DNA of 64,000 nucleotides from a bacterium. Lineage in GTDB: Bacteria > Bacteroidota > Ignavibacteria > SZUA-365. Location of the stretch: the NCBI GenBank assembly GCA_020444325.1, contig JAHLLD010000004.1:62001-126000 (forward strand), in the 5' to 3' direction. The notes under the pieces were generated by a model. The model was given only the letters and a program-made list of their open reading frames with translations, searched no databases and was not told where the DNA came from. This document shows positions 1 to 8,544 of the stretch, in pieces. A program made the translations under genes and the position numbers. Positions within the stretch are counted from its first letter, which is position 1. Every line of letters starts with the position of its first letter.

Positions 1-1
1 T

Positions 2-3000
2 CCTTCCGCTGATCCGAGATCTAGTATGAACTGCCTATCAGATAGTATTATGTCACAGGCAAAATGGCTTGGGATGAATCTTGTCGGAGTAAGCATCAAA
101 GGAGGTGACGCGCCCGAAGACCACGTAATACCAAGTGAGAATTATTGGAACAATAATGCGGTGGTAGAAGTTTGTGAAGCAGCGAATGCCAAAAATCTCC
201 GAGTTCTAGTCCGTGATGGTGAGCTTAGTAGGAGATTTATGGGAGAGCGTATAATGATTAATCCAGAATCAGTTGTAGATTATGCATCTCATATCGGATC
301 ACCGAGTTACTACATCGAAGAATTTGAAGATCATTTTATCAATGATGGACCATTTTCGAAATCACTCACTGATCCAAATAGTTCTGAAAACTGCATTCTG
401 ATTAGTCAGACGTCTCAAACGGTTCATGGGATCTCGATTGATAGAATAAGAGAAATGTCAGCATACAGAGTTGGTGATGCGGATGTACCTAATCGAACAT
501 CCGGTATGTATCAACTATCGTTAATAGTAAAATATGATGATAGCTTCGGAGCGCCGCTGCCGATGGACAATACTAACCCAATATTAAATATCAATATTCA
601 ATATACAGATCCAAATACTGGGATCCAATTTTTAACTTATTCTCTGACAGGAAAACATTTCTTTCATGATACACCAAGTGGAAGGGAGCGACTTACTGGA
701 GTACAAGAGATTGTTATTGGAGAAGTGGAATTGTTGCAGACAAACGGTAGACCAGGCGGTGAATTAATGTATGCCCAGTACGGAAACTCGCAAAGTCATT
801 TATGGTGGAGCTGGACGGATGTTGAGTCGGTTCGAGGTACCACGCGACTTAGGGAACACAAGGGGGATCTCGAAAATGTTAGAGGCGAATTTGATATTAC
901 AATAAACTACGGGACAGCCGATTCGCGTATCTATGTCGATGCCGTTTGTCTTACAAACCCTGCCACTTATGGACTATGGAATCCAGACAATCAATGGACT
1001 CTCCCGATACATAGTTCGCACAGATCTCAAGCTGAGGAGAGATTAGCATACTTATGTCAAAATAACGATCCCGTTCTTAAGGGATCGGGTGCGCTGCCAG
1101 GGCTTAGGTATGTTGTTGGTGAGGAGCAAGTTGCAAGTAATGGGACTTATTATACGACAATATTACTTTCGAAGCTAATTAAAACGCAAACAGGTGAACA
1201 GGTGGAGTTGTTTTCTACGTACGGATCAGAGACAATCACCACTACTACTCCACTATTAGCTACTGAGATGATTACAGGGCCATATAATTACCCAATATTG
1301 GCTGATCACCCCAGACCCACACTGCCTTCCGTTGCTGCTAATGATTATCTAACGCCTCTGTATGATTATGGAGATAGACCGGATGGATATTCCGGAATGT
1401 GGGAGTTGTTGTATGCAAATATGGTCGCTAGAATAGAATATGCATCCGAAACTCCTTGGGTCCCTTACATCCAAAACCATACAAATCTGCTGCATGACAA
1501 CATTCCAGATAATTGGTATGATGGTATTCCTAACAGAGAACCGTCTGCAGCAGAGCTGAGAATGCAATGTAATTTAGTGCTTGCTTTGGGAGCAGATGGT
1601 GTACTATTTTATGCATTCTCATCGGTCCCTTTCACATCGGTTGTGCCACCAACTCCACCTGCTACACCAACAGTGTCTGCGTCGGACCGCATGTTGCCTA
1701 ATCCCAGTGCTGGAGTGAATTGGGATGACCCATTAGATCTGAATAATGGTACCATGGGTTTTATCGGTAATGAAGGAAATGAAGATGCCAGAAGAATCCT
1801 TGATTGGAATGGTGAAAACAAGTGGGACTCAACTCAGGCATACATTGAGACATTTCTTAAGCCTATTGGCTCATTTATATCTCAACATCTGAATTGGAAA
1901 AACGGAATTCAATGGAACAGCCGTTGGAGGCAAGAAGCAGGAGCATCCGAATTGGTGTCTATGATTGTAAGTAGAAGACAGGATATTGCCAATAGTGTTG
2001 ACAGCCAAGATAAAACATACGTGATTGCTTCAGAGTACGAAGTGAAAGCAAGTAACCCACCTACTGGGTGTACCGCGGAGACAAAGTACTTGTTTGTTAT
2101 TAACGGTAATACATACGATGGAGTCCTGCACTCTGCAAACGATCCGATTGGACAACGGCACATAACAATAAAGTTATCAACGCTTGGTGGAACAGTAGGG
2201 CAGTGGCGGGTTACAAATGTAGTAACAGGTGATATATGGATTGTGAAAGCAAGCGAAACTCCTGATGAGATGTCATATTCGAATGGATTTACGGAATATT
2301 TTGCGCCGGGTGCTGCGAACCTGTTTCGTCTCGACCCGATGTTGAGCGAAACCACAGATATGAATCCTATTGCAGGAGGGACTTGTGTAGATTATGATCG
2401 AAGTATCTATGTAGAACCAGAAGCCACACTCCGATTGTACGGCACAGATGAATTGTTGTTTTCCGCGGGGAATGGACTTTATTGTGACGGAGATCTCATA
2501 GCTCTTGGTACAACGTTTGGTTCATGCGATGCATTGATGCCGTGGATCGGAATTGTTGCGCGAAATGGAGGCAATGTATCATTGCAGAGTGTGGATATTA
2601 TGAATGGTAGCGTAATCGCAGGTTCTGGCGGCGTGGTGGATCTCGATGAGATTTGTGAAATATCGTACGTAGACTGTGCATTATGGAATCTAGGTGGTGA
2701 TCTAACTAGTACAGGAACTATTTCCCACGACATAAAAAACCATCTCATTCATGTTGGGTCATCTGTCTCACGACTGTTCCGTGATCATGCGGTTGGTATC
2801 GCAGAGTGGGGGAATTCAGCAATTACTTGTCATTCAAATGAGTATCGAATTCTCGTTGATGAATGTAAATTTGATGGTTTTTGGCGAGGAGCTTATGCTT
2901 GGGACGGTACAATCCTAGGAGATGTTGACCATAGCCCACCAGCCAGTGGCGGCAATAATAGTTTTTCATTTCTCTCCGAAGGTCTGGTCGCACTCCAAGG

Positions 3001-3364
3001 AGGGTGGATTCACTTCGGAGCGTTAGATGATACACTTTCTTCTACAACTGAACGTAACGAGTTTCTCTCCATCGATCCAGATGCTATCCAAGCGATGACT
3101 GAGCCATATGGGTATATTCTTGCTAAATCTTGTTGGTGGGAACCGTCCAATTGGGGTGCCACGCCGCCGTCACCACTTCATTATAGCGGTAACGTATCAT
3201 ACGATCCGCTGCTGCTCTCTGATCCTATCCCTTTTACAAGGACGAACAACGATTACGCTCTTAGCAAATCGGTGACGACATTCATTCCAGGTGGTACCAA
3301 GGGTCAGATTATTTCTGCCGCTGCAAAACATAATCATGGAGAGTTTGCGGCGATTATTAGCTAG
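2..3364 (+). CDS. Large secreted protein with TIM-barrel-like and right-handed beta-helix regions; 5' end outside window
   Basis: The frame is open from base 2 with no stop before the first in-window ATG at 26, so the gene very probably starts upstream and lacks its signal peptide here. Roughly the first half reads like a glycoside-hydrolase-type barrel: about residues 460-540 hold a WVPYIQNH segment followed by a helix ending in GADGVLFYAFSS. A beta-sandwich-like stretch follows, then from about residue 790 a repetitive, Gly/Asn-rich region typical of right-handed beta-helices, ending in a CWWEPSNWG segment and a YDPLL motif common in FCB surface proteins. There is no sorting domain in this frame, but the next reading frame supplies one. 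Base composition is clearly AT-richer than the rest of the window. Substrate unknown; a surface or secreted carbohydrate-active role is inference. Confidence 0.75.
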   Translation, partial: PSADPRSSMNCLSDSIMSQAKWLGMNLVGVSIKGGDAPEDHVIPSENYWNNNAVVEVCEAANAKNLRVLVRDGELSRRFMGERIMINPESVVDYASHIGSPSYYIEEFEDHFINDGPFSKSLTDPNSSENCILISQTSQTVHGISIDRIREMSAYRVGDADVPNRTSGMYQLSLIVKYDDSFGAPLPMDNTNPILNINIQYTDPNTGIQFLTYSLTGKHFFHDTPSGRERLTGVQEIVIGEVELLQTNGRPGGELMYAQYGNSQSHLWWSWTDVESVRGTTRLREHKGDLENVRGEFDITINYGTADSRIYVDAVCLTNPATYGLWNPDNQWTLPIHSSHRSQAEERLAYLCQNNDPVLKGSGALPGLRYVVGEEQVASNGTYYTTILLSKLIKTQTGEQVELFSTYGSETITTTTPLLATEMITGPYNYPILADHPRPTLPSVAANDYLTPLYDYGDRPDGYSGMWELLYANMVARIEYASETPWVPYIQNHTNLLHDNIPDNWYDGIPNREPSAAELRMQCNLVLALGADGVLFYAFSSVPFTSVVPPTPPATPTVSASDRMLPNPSAGVNWDDPLDLNNGTMGFIGNEGNEDARRILDWNGENKWDSTQAYIETFLKPIGSFISQHLNWKNGIQWNSRWRQEAGASELVSMIVSRRQDIANSVDSQDKTYVIASEYEVKASNPPTGCTAETKYLFVINGNTYDGVLHSANDPIGQRHITIKLSTLGGTVGQWRVTNVVTGDIWIVKASETPDEMSYSNGFTEYFAPGAANLFRLDPMLSETTDMNPIAGGTCVDYDRSIYVEPEATLRLYGTDELLFSAGNGLYCDGDLIALGTTFGSCDALMPWIGIVARNGGNVSLQSVDIMNGSVIAGSGGVVDLDEICEISYVDCALWNLGGDLTSTGTISHDIKNHLIHVGSSVSRLFRDHAVGIAEWGNSAITCHSNEYRILVDECKFDGFWRGAYAWDGTILGDVDHSPPASGGNNSFSFLSEGLVALQGGWIHFGALDDTLSSTTERNEFLSIDPDAIQAMTEPYGYILAKSCWWEPSNWGATPPSPLHYSGNVSYDPLLLSDPIPFTRTNNDYALSKSVTTFIPGGTKGQIISAAAKHNHGEFAAIIS

Positions 3365-4085
3365 TTATTTAAAAACACCGGCCGCAACCAATGTGGAATA
3401 TTCCTTCCTACGCTTCGTTGCTCAAGCACTCAGTGAAAATCAGTCCCAGGAGGAGGTAAATGCTCTTCTTTCTCTGTGTCTAGCACGTAGTGACTCACAA
3501 TCGAAACTGCTAGCTGCGGATATTCTTGCGAGCAAAGGATTGTTCGATGATGCGATCGCACTTCTAAATGCGAACACCTATACGAGTATGAGCAATCTAC
3601 ATAAAGGGGCTTGTGTTCGCAAGGCGCTTTATTACCCATGGGTGCTTGATGGAGGCTATGCTGAGGGAATAAGCGTCGTTGATACTATAAATGCAATGCA
3701 GGATAGCATTATGCTGCGTGCATTTGAGCTTTATCCTTTGGTCTATAGCCGCCTATCATATGCGACTACTCAGCAAAAAAATAATTACGAATGGCAAAGT
3801 TCATTGTCTAGTAACCAGAAGAAGGATATTAATATACTTCAATATTATCCAAGCCCTGTGGCTGATCACACAACTATTGCTTTCATGAATGAGTACGAAT
3901 GCACTATAAACATAGCGATATATAATTCCTGTGGTCAGAAAATTCAGGTGCTGGCAGATCAGTATTATAGCAAAGGTGTTCATTATGTTGACTGGAATGT
4001 GGGAAATATTTCTAATGGATTGTATTTTTGTAGAATGAATGCTGATGATAATGTCGTCCAAATGAAAATGCTCCTGATACGTTAA
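3336..4085 (+). CDS. T9SS type A sorting-domain protein, probably the frameshifted 3' part of the preceding gene
   Basis: About 249 residues from the ATG at 3336 (a GTG at 3291 is in the same frame). The first 130 residues are helical and Ala/Leu-rich, with a segment resembling one TPR-like unit (LAADILASKGLFDDAIALL). The last 80 residues are a T9SS type A sorting domain: a YPSPVADHTTIAF strand, an IYNSCGQKI segment, GLYFCRM, and a final KMLLIR. It has no signal peptide and no clear Shine-Dalgarno, and it overlaps the end of the previous frame. Both features suggest that it is the C-terminus of the upstream beta-helix protein, thrown out of frame by one base near 3340-3350, rather than an independent gene. 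A separate small cargo protein cannot be excluded. Confidence 0.6.
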   Translation: MESLRRLLASYLKTPAATNVEYSFLRFVAQALSENQSQEEVNALLSLCLARSDSQSKLLAADILASKGLFDDAIALLNANTYTSMSNLHKGACVRKALYYPWVLDGGYAEGISVVDTINAMQDSIMLRAFELYPLVYSRLSYATTQQKNNYEWQSSLSSNQKKDINILQYYPSPVADHTTIAFMNEYECTINIAIYNSCGQKIQVLADQYYSKGVHYVDWNVGNISNGLYFCRMNADDNVVQMKMLLIR

Positions 4086-4550
4086 GAAAATATACTACTT
4101 TATTTAGGGACGGAACCCATAGATCTGCAATCTATGGGTTCTGTCGTATAACAACTATCCTTGCTGGAAGTACTCGGTTGTATTAGGATATTATATAAAG
4201 AAAAAACAACACAGATTCTGGGATTGTAACCATGCGAACGATGCACAAATATAGTATCGAATCAGAAAAGTCCCTCATCCTGACTTTCTCCATGAAAACT
4301 GAGCAGGTGTAAATGTTAGTATTATCGGCATCTATCCTGTGTCACGGAGAGGACAAGAGCCCCATATGAGAATATTCATAGCCCGCCGACCAAAGAACGC
4401 CGGTGCCCTCAGGCAGTCGGAAAACGTGACCTGGGGAGATGAAGTACGTAGGAGACTTCCGAGTAACGAGAAGCACATTCATGCTACTGCAATCGCCTAT
4501 TTAGGTCTAACTGAGCTATATTGTTTATATAGATCATCACAACCAAAACT
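4086..4550. other. Intergenic region without convincing genes
   Basis: After the T9SS tail there is a perfect hairpin (4113-4141) and then about 400 bases in which I see no convincing coding signal. The 98-codon frame starting at 4339 runs on into the next gene in the wrong phase and resembles no family. The promoter of the NYN gene should lie here, but I cannot fix it. Confidence 0.5.
4113..4141 (+). terminator. Perfect 12-bp hairpin after the T9SS tail gene
   Basis: GAACCCATAGAT at 4113-4124 and its exact complement at 4130-4141 flank a 5-base loop, 27 bases after the stop codon. There is no clean T-run after the stem, so termination on the plus strand is likely rather than certain. Confidence 0.6.
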
Positions 4551-5543
4551 GTGGACATGCCAACACAGCTCTCCAACTCAGAAAAAGGCTACGCAGCAGT
4601 CTTCGTCGACTTCGAGAATGTTTTCTACTACCTGAAGTCGCAGTACACGGACCTTCCTGATCTGACGGAATACACCTTGGAGCTCATAAGGAACCTGAGG
4701 GTCTATCTGGAGCAAGAACTGGGCTTATCTCCAATCGTCCGATACGCCTATGCTGATTTCGAACGGTTGGCTTCAGCTCCATTGGGTTCATTGTACCTGA
4801 TGGGCATCGAGATAAGGAACGTCATGGGCGTGCAGCACAAGAATGCGGCGGATATGCGTCTTTGCATTGATGCCATGCAGATACTGTACACGAGACCAGA
4901 TATCGAAGCGTTTGTCTTTGTCGCCGGTGATCGCGATTATATCCCGGTGATACAGCACATCCAGACGCAGGCAAAAACCGTAAAAGCCGTGGCATTTCGA
5001 GGGAATCTCTCCGGGGATTTGCTTCAGAACATTGGTGAGGACAACTTCGTCGACGCGGTGAGTTTGTTCGAGGAAGAATCCCTGAAGCGGCTTGAAAAAG
5101 AAGCAGCATATGCCCGACTGGCTGAGCAGCATCGTGAGCAAGCACGGCAGGAGGCTCTGGAGGGGAAGAAGTCTGATCCGCAGGATGAGGCTTTGCCGCA
5201 GGCTGTACCCGAGCAGAATACCGAGCCTGTGAAGCCTCAGAAGGAGAGTGTAGGCTCAAGGTTCCGGAGTCCGGTGCCAGTGGTCACGGAGGACCAGAAG
5301 CGCTGTCTGGATCTGATGCTCACGGAATACGGCTCCCATCCGGAAATTTGGCTGAGTCCCTTTCTGCGGAAACTGACCGATGTTTTGCCTGCCTTGGCGG
5401 ATTTCGAGAGAAAGAACATCCTGTACGATCTGGAGCAGTTCGGCGCGATCTGCGTGGAACAACGGAAGGGTGAGCCTTACGACTATAGGGTCATCCTGGT
5501 CAACTACAACCATCCGACTGTTCGGGAGTTGAATCCTGGGTGA
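4551..5543 (+). CDS. NYN-domain (LabA/DUF88-like) protein with C-terminal OST-HTH domain
   Basis: 330 residues from a GTG at 4551; an ATG two codons later (4557) is equally possible, and neither has a good Shine-Dalgarno. The N-terminal 165 residues are a PIN-like NYN domain. FVDFEN at about 18-23 gives the first acidic residue, then come a KNAADMRLCIDAM helix and VAGDRDYIPVI, with the acidic cluster that binds metal in this fold. A charged Gln/Glu/Lys linker (about 170-240) leads to a C-terminal segment of about 75 residues (from VTEDQKRCLDLML) matching an OST-HTH/LOTUS-type winged helix. In the family these proteins are putative RNA-acting nucleases or RNA binders. The specific target is unknown. 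It stands alone on the plus strand upstream of a small gene. Confidence 0.8.
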   Translation: MDMPTQLSNSEKGYAAVFVDFENVFYYLKSQYTDLPDLTEYTLELIRNLRVYLEQELGLSPIVRYAYADFERLASAPLGSLYLMGIEIRNVMGVQHKNAADMRLCIDAMQILYTRPDIEAFVFVAGDRDYIPVIQHIQTQAKTVKAVAFRGNLSGDLLQNIGEDNFVDAVSLFEEESLKRLEKEAAYARLAEQHREQARQEALEGKKSDPQDEALPQAVPEQNTEPVKPQKESVGSRFRSPVPVVTEDQKRCLDLMLTEYGSHPEIWLSPFLRKLTDVLPALADFERKNILYDLEQFGAICVEQRKGEPYDYRVILVNYNHPTVRELNPG

Positions 5544-5587
5544 AGTTGATTATCCAAGTCTGAAACGCGCTTAACAGGGAGAATTCC

Positions 5588-5749
5588 GTGACAAAATCGA
5601 TTGAACATGACATTTTCGACTTTGAAGCCATTCCAATGGGGCAGTCTCGACATATTGGCACAGATGAATACGGATTTTCCACGGCTTTACGTGTTCCAGG
5701 AGGGTGGATTATCCGTTTGCACGGCCTTCGTGGTAACGAAATGGCTTAG
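5588..5749 (+). CDS. Small 53-residue hypothetical protein
   Basis: A GTG start at 5588 preceded by ACAGGGAGA (good Shine-Dalgarno, about six bases away) opens a 53-codon frame ending TAG at 5747-5749. The protein is mixed alpha/beta in character, with a central MGQSRHIGTDEYGFST stretch and a GGWIIRLHGL strand. I recognise no family. It lies 44 bases after the NYN gene in the same direction and just before a second, interrupted start, so the three may have formed one transcript before the IS21 insertion. Confidence 0.5.
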   Translation: MTKSIEHDIFDFEAIPMGQSRHIGTDEYGFSTALRVPGGWIIRLHGLRGNEMA

Positions 5750-5776
5750 GTTGTGATCCAAGGAGTTTTCTTGCCA

Positions 5777-5796
5777 ATGTCTAAAAGCGCAGATAC
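5777..5796 (+). pseudogene. Start of a gene cut off by the IS21 element
   Basis: AAGGAG at 5760-5765 is followed, 11 bases on, by ATG at 5777 and six codons (MSKSAD) up to the IS21 left end at 5797. The frame then runs into the terminal repeat and stops after about 20 codons. The strong ribosome binding site makes this look like a real gene start with the element inserted just inside it. Its remainder may be the coding remnant to the right of the element, but no target duplication supports that. Confidence 0.4.
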
Positions 5797-5844
5797 TGAT
5801 CAGCGACAATTAGATTTCCTGCCTGGCGACAATTAGAATTCCGG
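5797..5844 (+). repeat. IS21 left terminal repeat block
   Basis: It starts TGATCAG. Two direct copies of CGACAATTAGAnTTCC lie at 5804-5819 and 5827-5842. They match the inverted copies at the right end in sequence and spacing and are the likely IstA binding sites. Confidence 0.85.
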
Positions 5845-5900
5845 TATCGCGAAGCCCGTTTTAGGAGTTCACGGCTTCGCTGCACCAGCCGGAGTTCTGT

Positions 5901-7379
5901 ATGGTCACCGACAAACAGGTAAGGAGTTTACGCATGCACTTCAAGAAGACCGGGAAGATCGGTGCATCAGCCCTACGCGCAGGAATGGACGAGAAGACCG
6001 CCCGGAAGTGCCTGCGCAGCGGCAAACTGCCGAGTGAATCGCAGCCGGACCGCTCATGGCGAACGCGGGAAGACCCGTTCGCAGAGGACTGGGCAGAGGT
6101 CACTGATCTGCTCGAGAATGAGGAGGAGCTTCAGGCAAAAACGATTTTCGCCTTCCTGCAGCGGCGATCGCCGGGCAAATATCAGGATGGGCAGTTACGC
6201 ACCCTCCAGCGCAGGATCAAGCAGTGGCGTGCGCTGCACGGCAGTGGGAAGGACGTCATATTCCCCCAGGTGCACGTGCCGGGGCAGCTGAGCGCTTCAG
6301 ACTTCACCCACATGGGGAAGCTCGGTGTTACGATCACTTCTCAGCCATTCGATCATTTGCTCTTCCACTTTGTGTTGACCTACTCGAACTGGGAGACAGG
6401 AACGGTGTGTTTTTCCGAGTCGTTCGAGAGTCTCTCCGAAGGACTGCAGAACGCGTTGTGGGAGCTTGGCGGAGTAACGGCTTCTCATCGCACCGACCAG
6501 CTCAGTGCTGCGGTCCAGCAGGATCTCGGTGGCCGTCGCAGCTTCACGAAACGGTACGCAGCGCTGATGGACCACTATCGAATGTCGCCGCAGAAGATCC
6601 AGGCAGGTGCCGCACATGAGAATGGAGATGCAGAGAAAAGCCACGATCTGATCAAAACGGCCGTTGATCAGGAGCTCATGTTGCGTGGCAGTCGTGATTT
6701 TGCCAGTCGCGCGGAGTACGAACAGTTCTTGCATACTCTTTTCGCCCGGCGCAATGCCGGTCGGCAGGTACGCTTCGCCGAAGAACAGTCTCAGCTGCGT
6801 GCCTTGCCTGCACGGCGATTGGAAAGCGCGCAGGTGGCACAGGTTCGTGTGCGCTCTGACAGTACGATCTCGGTGGCACGAAACGTGTACTCGGTGCCCA
6901 GTCGTTTGATCGGCGAGCGCGTTGAAGTGCGTGTGACGGCGGAAGAACTCACGGTACGATACGCGGGCACTGTCGTCGCGGCACACATCCCCCGGTTGCG
7001 AGGCACGGGCGGACACCGGATCAACTATCGGCATGTGATCAGCTCGCTGGTGCGTAAGCCCGGAGCGTTTGCCCACTACAAGTATCAAGCGGATCTGTTC
7101 CCGAGCACGCGCTTTCGTATGGCGTACGACATCCTGCTGGCACAGCGCGGCGCGGCGGCCACCCGGGAGTACCTGGGGATCCTCGAACTGGCAGCGCAGG
7201 AAAGCGAAACGGCTGTCGACGATGCCTTGCGCATCCTGATCAACAGTGCACACGCGCTGAGTGTGGAGGCGGTCACGGCGCATCTGCACGCAGGTACGCC
7301 GTCGCGTCCGGTAAGCGATGTTCATATCGACCGCGTTGATCTGACGGCGTACGATCGGTTGACACGGAGGGTGGCGTGA
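5901..7379 (+). CDS. istA: IS21-family transposase IstA
   Basis: 492 residues, the usual size for IstA. An N-terminal helix-turn-helix region (about 1-60) is followed by an RNase H-fold DDE catalytic core. D134 (SASDFTHMG), D199 (HRTDQ) and E245 (NGDAEKSH) fit the triad. Family members have DN after the second Asp position where this one has DQ, a minor departure. The C-terminal half (about 320-400) has the beta-barrel segment with VARNVYSVPSRLIGERV found in IS21 transposases. It cuts and joins the element ends, using IstB as partner. It is translationally coupled to istB, its TGA overlapping the GTG start of istB. Confidence 0.95.
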   Translation: MVTDKQVRSLRMHFKKTGKIGASALRAGMDEKTARKCLRSGKLPSESQPDRSWRTREDPFAEDWAEVTDLLENEEELQAKTIFAFLQRRSPGKYQDGQLRTLQRRIKQWRALHGSGKDVIFPQVHVPGQLSASDFTHMGKLGVTITSQPFDHLLFHFVLTYSNWETGTVCFSESFESLSEGLQNALWELGGVTASHRTDQLSAAVQQDLGGRRSFTKRYAALMDHYRMSPQKIQAGAAHENGDAEKSHDLIKTAVDQELMLRGSRDFASRAEYEQFLHTLFARRNAGRQVRFAEEQSQLRALPARRLESAQVAQVRVRSDSTISVARNVYSVPSRLIGERVEVRVTAEELTVRYAGTVVAAHIPRLRGTGGHRINYRHVISSLVRKPGAFAHYKYQADLFPSTRFRMAYDILLAQRGAAATREYLGILELAAQESETAVDDALRILINSAHALSVEAVTAHLHAGTPSRPVSDVHIDRVDLTAYDRLTRRVA

Positions 7380-8185
7380 AAAACCAGCCTACCATCTCCG
7401 CGCAGCTGAGCGAAGCACTCAAAGAGCTGCACCTGCCGGCAATCCGGCGCGAATACGCGCAAGAAGCCGAACGTGCACGCTTGGAGTCGCACGGCTACGA
7501 GCAGTATCTGCTGCATCTTGCCCTGTACGAACGGGCTTCCCGTCAGGAGAACCGGATCGCACGGCTCTTGAAAGCCTCACGACTGCCACTGGAAAAAACG
7601 CTGGAGACGTTCGAGACGCGTCGCCTCCCGAAGCGTATCGCCTTGCAGGTCCCCACGCTCATCGAGGGCTCGTTCGTTGAACGAAAGGAGAATCTGCTGG
7701 CGTTCGGGAATCCGGGAAGTGGGAAAACGCACCTGGTCTGTGCAATCGGTCATGAGCTGGTTCGCCGCGGGATCAGCGTGTTGTTCACACCGGCCAGCCA
7801 TATGATCCAGGATCTGCTTCGTGCCAAGCACGAGTTGCGTCTGGAGAAGAAGCTCAAGATGCTCCGCAAGTTCTCCGCCATCATCCTTGATGACATCGGC
7901 TATGTGCAGCATGATCGTGATGAGATGGAGGTCCTGTTTGCGCTTCTGGCAGAGCGTTATGAGCGGGGAAGCATCCTCCTGACCAGCAATCTCCCGTTCT
8001 CGAAGTGGGAAACCATCTTCAAGGATCCGATGACGACAGCCGCTGCCATAGACCGGCTCGTCCATCACAGTGTCATCGTCGAGCTCAACGTGCAGAGCTA
8101 CCGGCTTGAACAGGCACAAAAATCAACGGAGAAGGCGAATCCGGTGAAGGGCAGAAAACGAAAACCAGAAGAAACAAAGAGATAA
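7376..8185 (+). CDS. istB: IS21-family ATPase IstB (DnaC-like)
   Basis: 269 residues from a GTG start overlapping the istA stop, with CGGAGG upstream. It is an AAA+ ATPase of the IstB/DnaC type: Walker A GNPGSGKTH near residue 116, Walker B ILDDIGYV near 170, and a sensor region with LLTSNLPFSKW. The N-terminal 60 residues are the helical IstB domain. It assembles on target DNA and stimulates IstA. It has the full expected length with no interruption. Confidence 0.95.
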   Translation: MKNQPTISAQLSEALKELHLPAIRREYAQEAERARLESHGYEQYLLHLALYERASRQENRIARLLKASRLPLEKTLETFETRRLPKRIALQVPTLIEGSFVERKENLLAFGNPGSGKTHLVCAIGHELVRRGISVLFTPASHMIQDLLRAKHELRLEKKLKMLRKFSAIILDDIGYVQHDRDEMEVLFALLAERYERGSILLTSNLPFSKWETIFKDPMTTAAAIDRLVHHSVIVELNVQSYRLEQAQKSTEKANPVKGRKRKPEETKR

Positions 8186-8277
8186 CCCAAGATGACACGG
8201 CCTGAGTCCACGCTCCCTATCGTGGTGATGGCCATCTCATCATTCATTCATGTATAAAAGTGGCCAAACAGAAAACG

Positions 8278-8323
8278 GGAATTGTAATTGTCGTCAGACG
8301 GGAATAATAATTGTCGTTGCACA
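8278..8323 (-). repeat. IS21 right terminal repeat block
   Basis: Read on the minus strand from 8323 it begins TGTGCAACGACAATTA and repeats CGACAATTA 23 bases further in, mirroring the left end. Confidence 0.85.
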
Positions 8324-8502
8324 GCTGGAATGATTGGTGAATTGGCAATACGGGATATGCTCATTCAGCTGCTGTCCGCAGAATGAAGAACATCCGTGAT
8401 GAGGAGATCTATTCAGATATCAAAGCCAAAATTAGTAGCAGATTGAAGGACTGGTCGATCAGCGTCCTTACCCAGTTCGCAGCCGAGTATAAAAAAATCT
8501 AG
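8324..8502 (+). pseudogene. Coding remnant to the right of the IS21 element
   Basis: Two coding-like frames meet here. From the element edge one frame reads GMIGELAIRDMLIQLL and stops at 8384-8386. That stop overlaps an ATG at 8383 (ATGA) that opens a 39-codon frame (MKNIRDEEIYSDIKAK...) ending TAG at 8500-8502. This looks like the tail of one gene coupled to a very small second gene, or a single broken gene. I recognise neither. A stretch of about 150 bases between the istB stop and the element end (8186-8323) holds only the right terminal repeats. Confidence 0.35.
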
Positions 8503-8517
8503 CATCAGGATGAGGAA

Positions 8518-8544
8518 GTAAAGAGAAGCATCGCTTCTCTTTAC
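8518..8544. terminator. Perfect 12-bp hairpin between convergent genes
   Basis: GTAAAGAGAAGC at 8518-8529, loop ATC, and the exact complement at 8533-8544. It touches the stop codon of the minus-strand gene (8544-8546) and follows the plus-strand remnant, so it is placed to end transcription from both sides. Confidence 0.65.

Larger units (their letters stand above)
5797..8323 (+). mobile_element. IS21-family insertion sequence, complete
   Basis: A 2527-bp element bounded by TG...CA, carrying istA and istB with a GTGA overlap. Each end has two copies of a CGACAATTA-type repeat, 23 bp apart and placed symmetrically: 5804 and 5827 on the left, 8278 and 8301 (inverted) on the right, both outer copies seven bases inside the tip. 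This is the multi-repeat end structure known for IS21. I see no 4-8 bp target duplication (GCAGATAC on the left, GCTGGAAT on the right), which hints at later rearrangement or recombination between copies. Both genes look intact. Confidence 0.9.

Noticed and set aside
4339-4635. 98-codon frame before the NYN gene
   Set aside because: No ribosome binding site, runs into the NYN gene in another phase, and the composition looks random.
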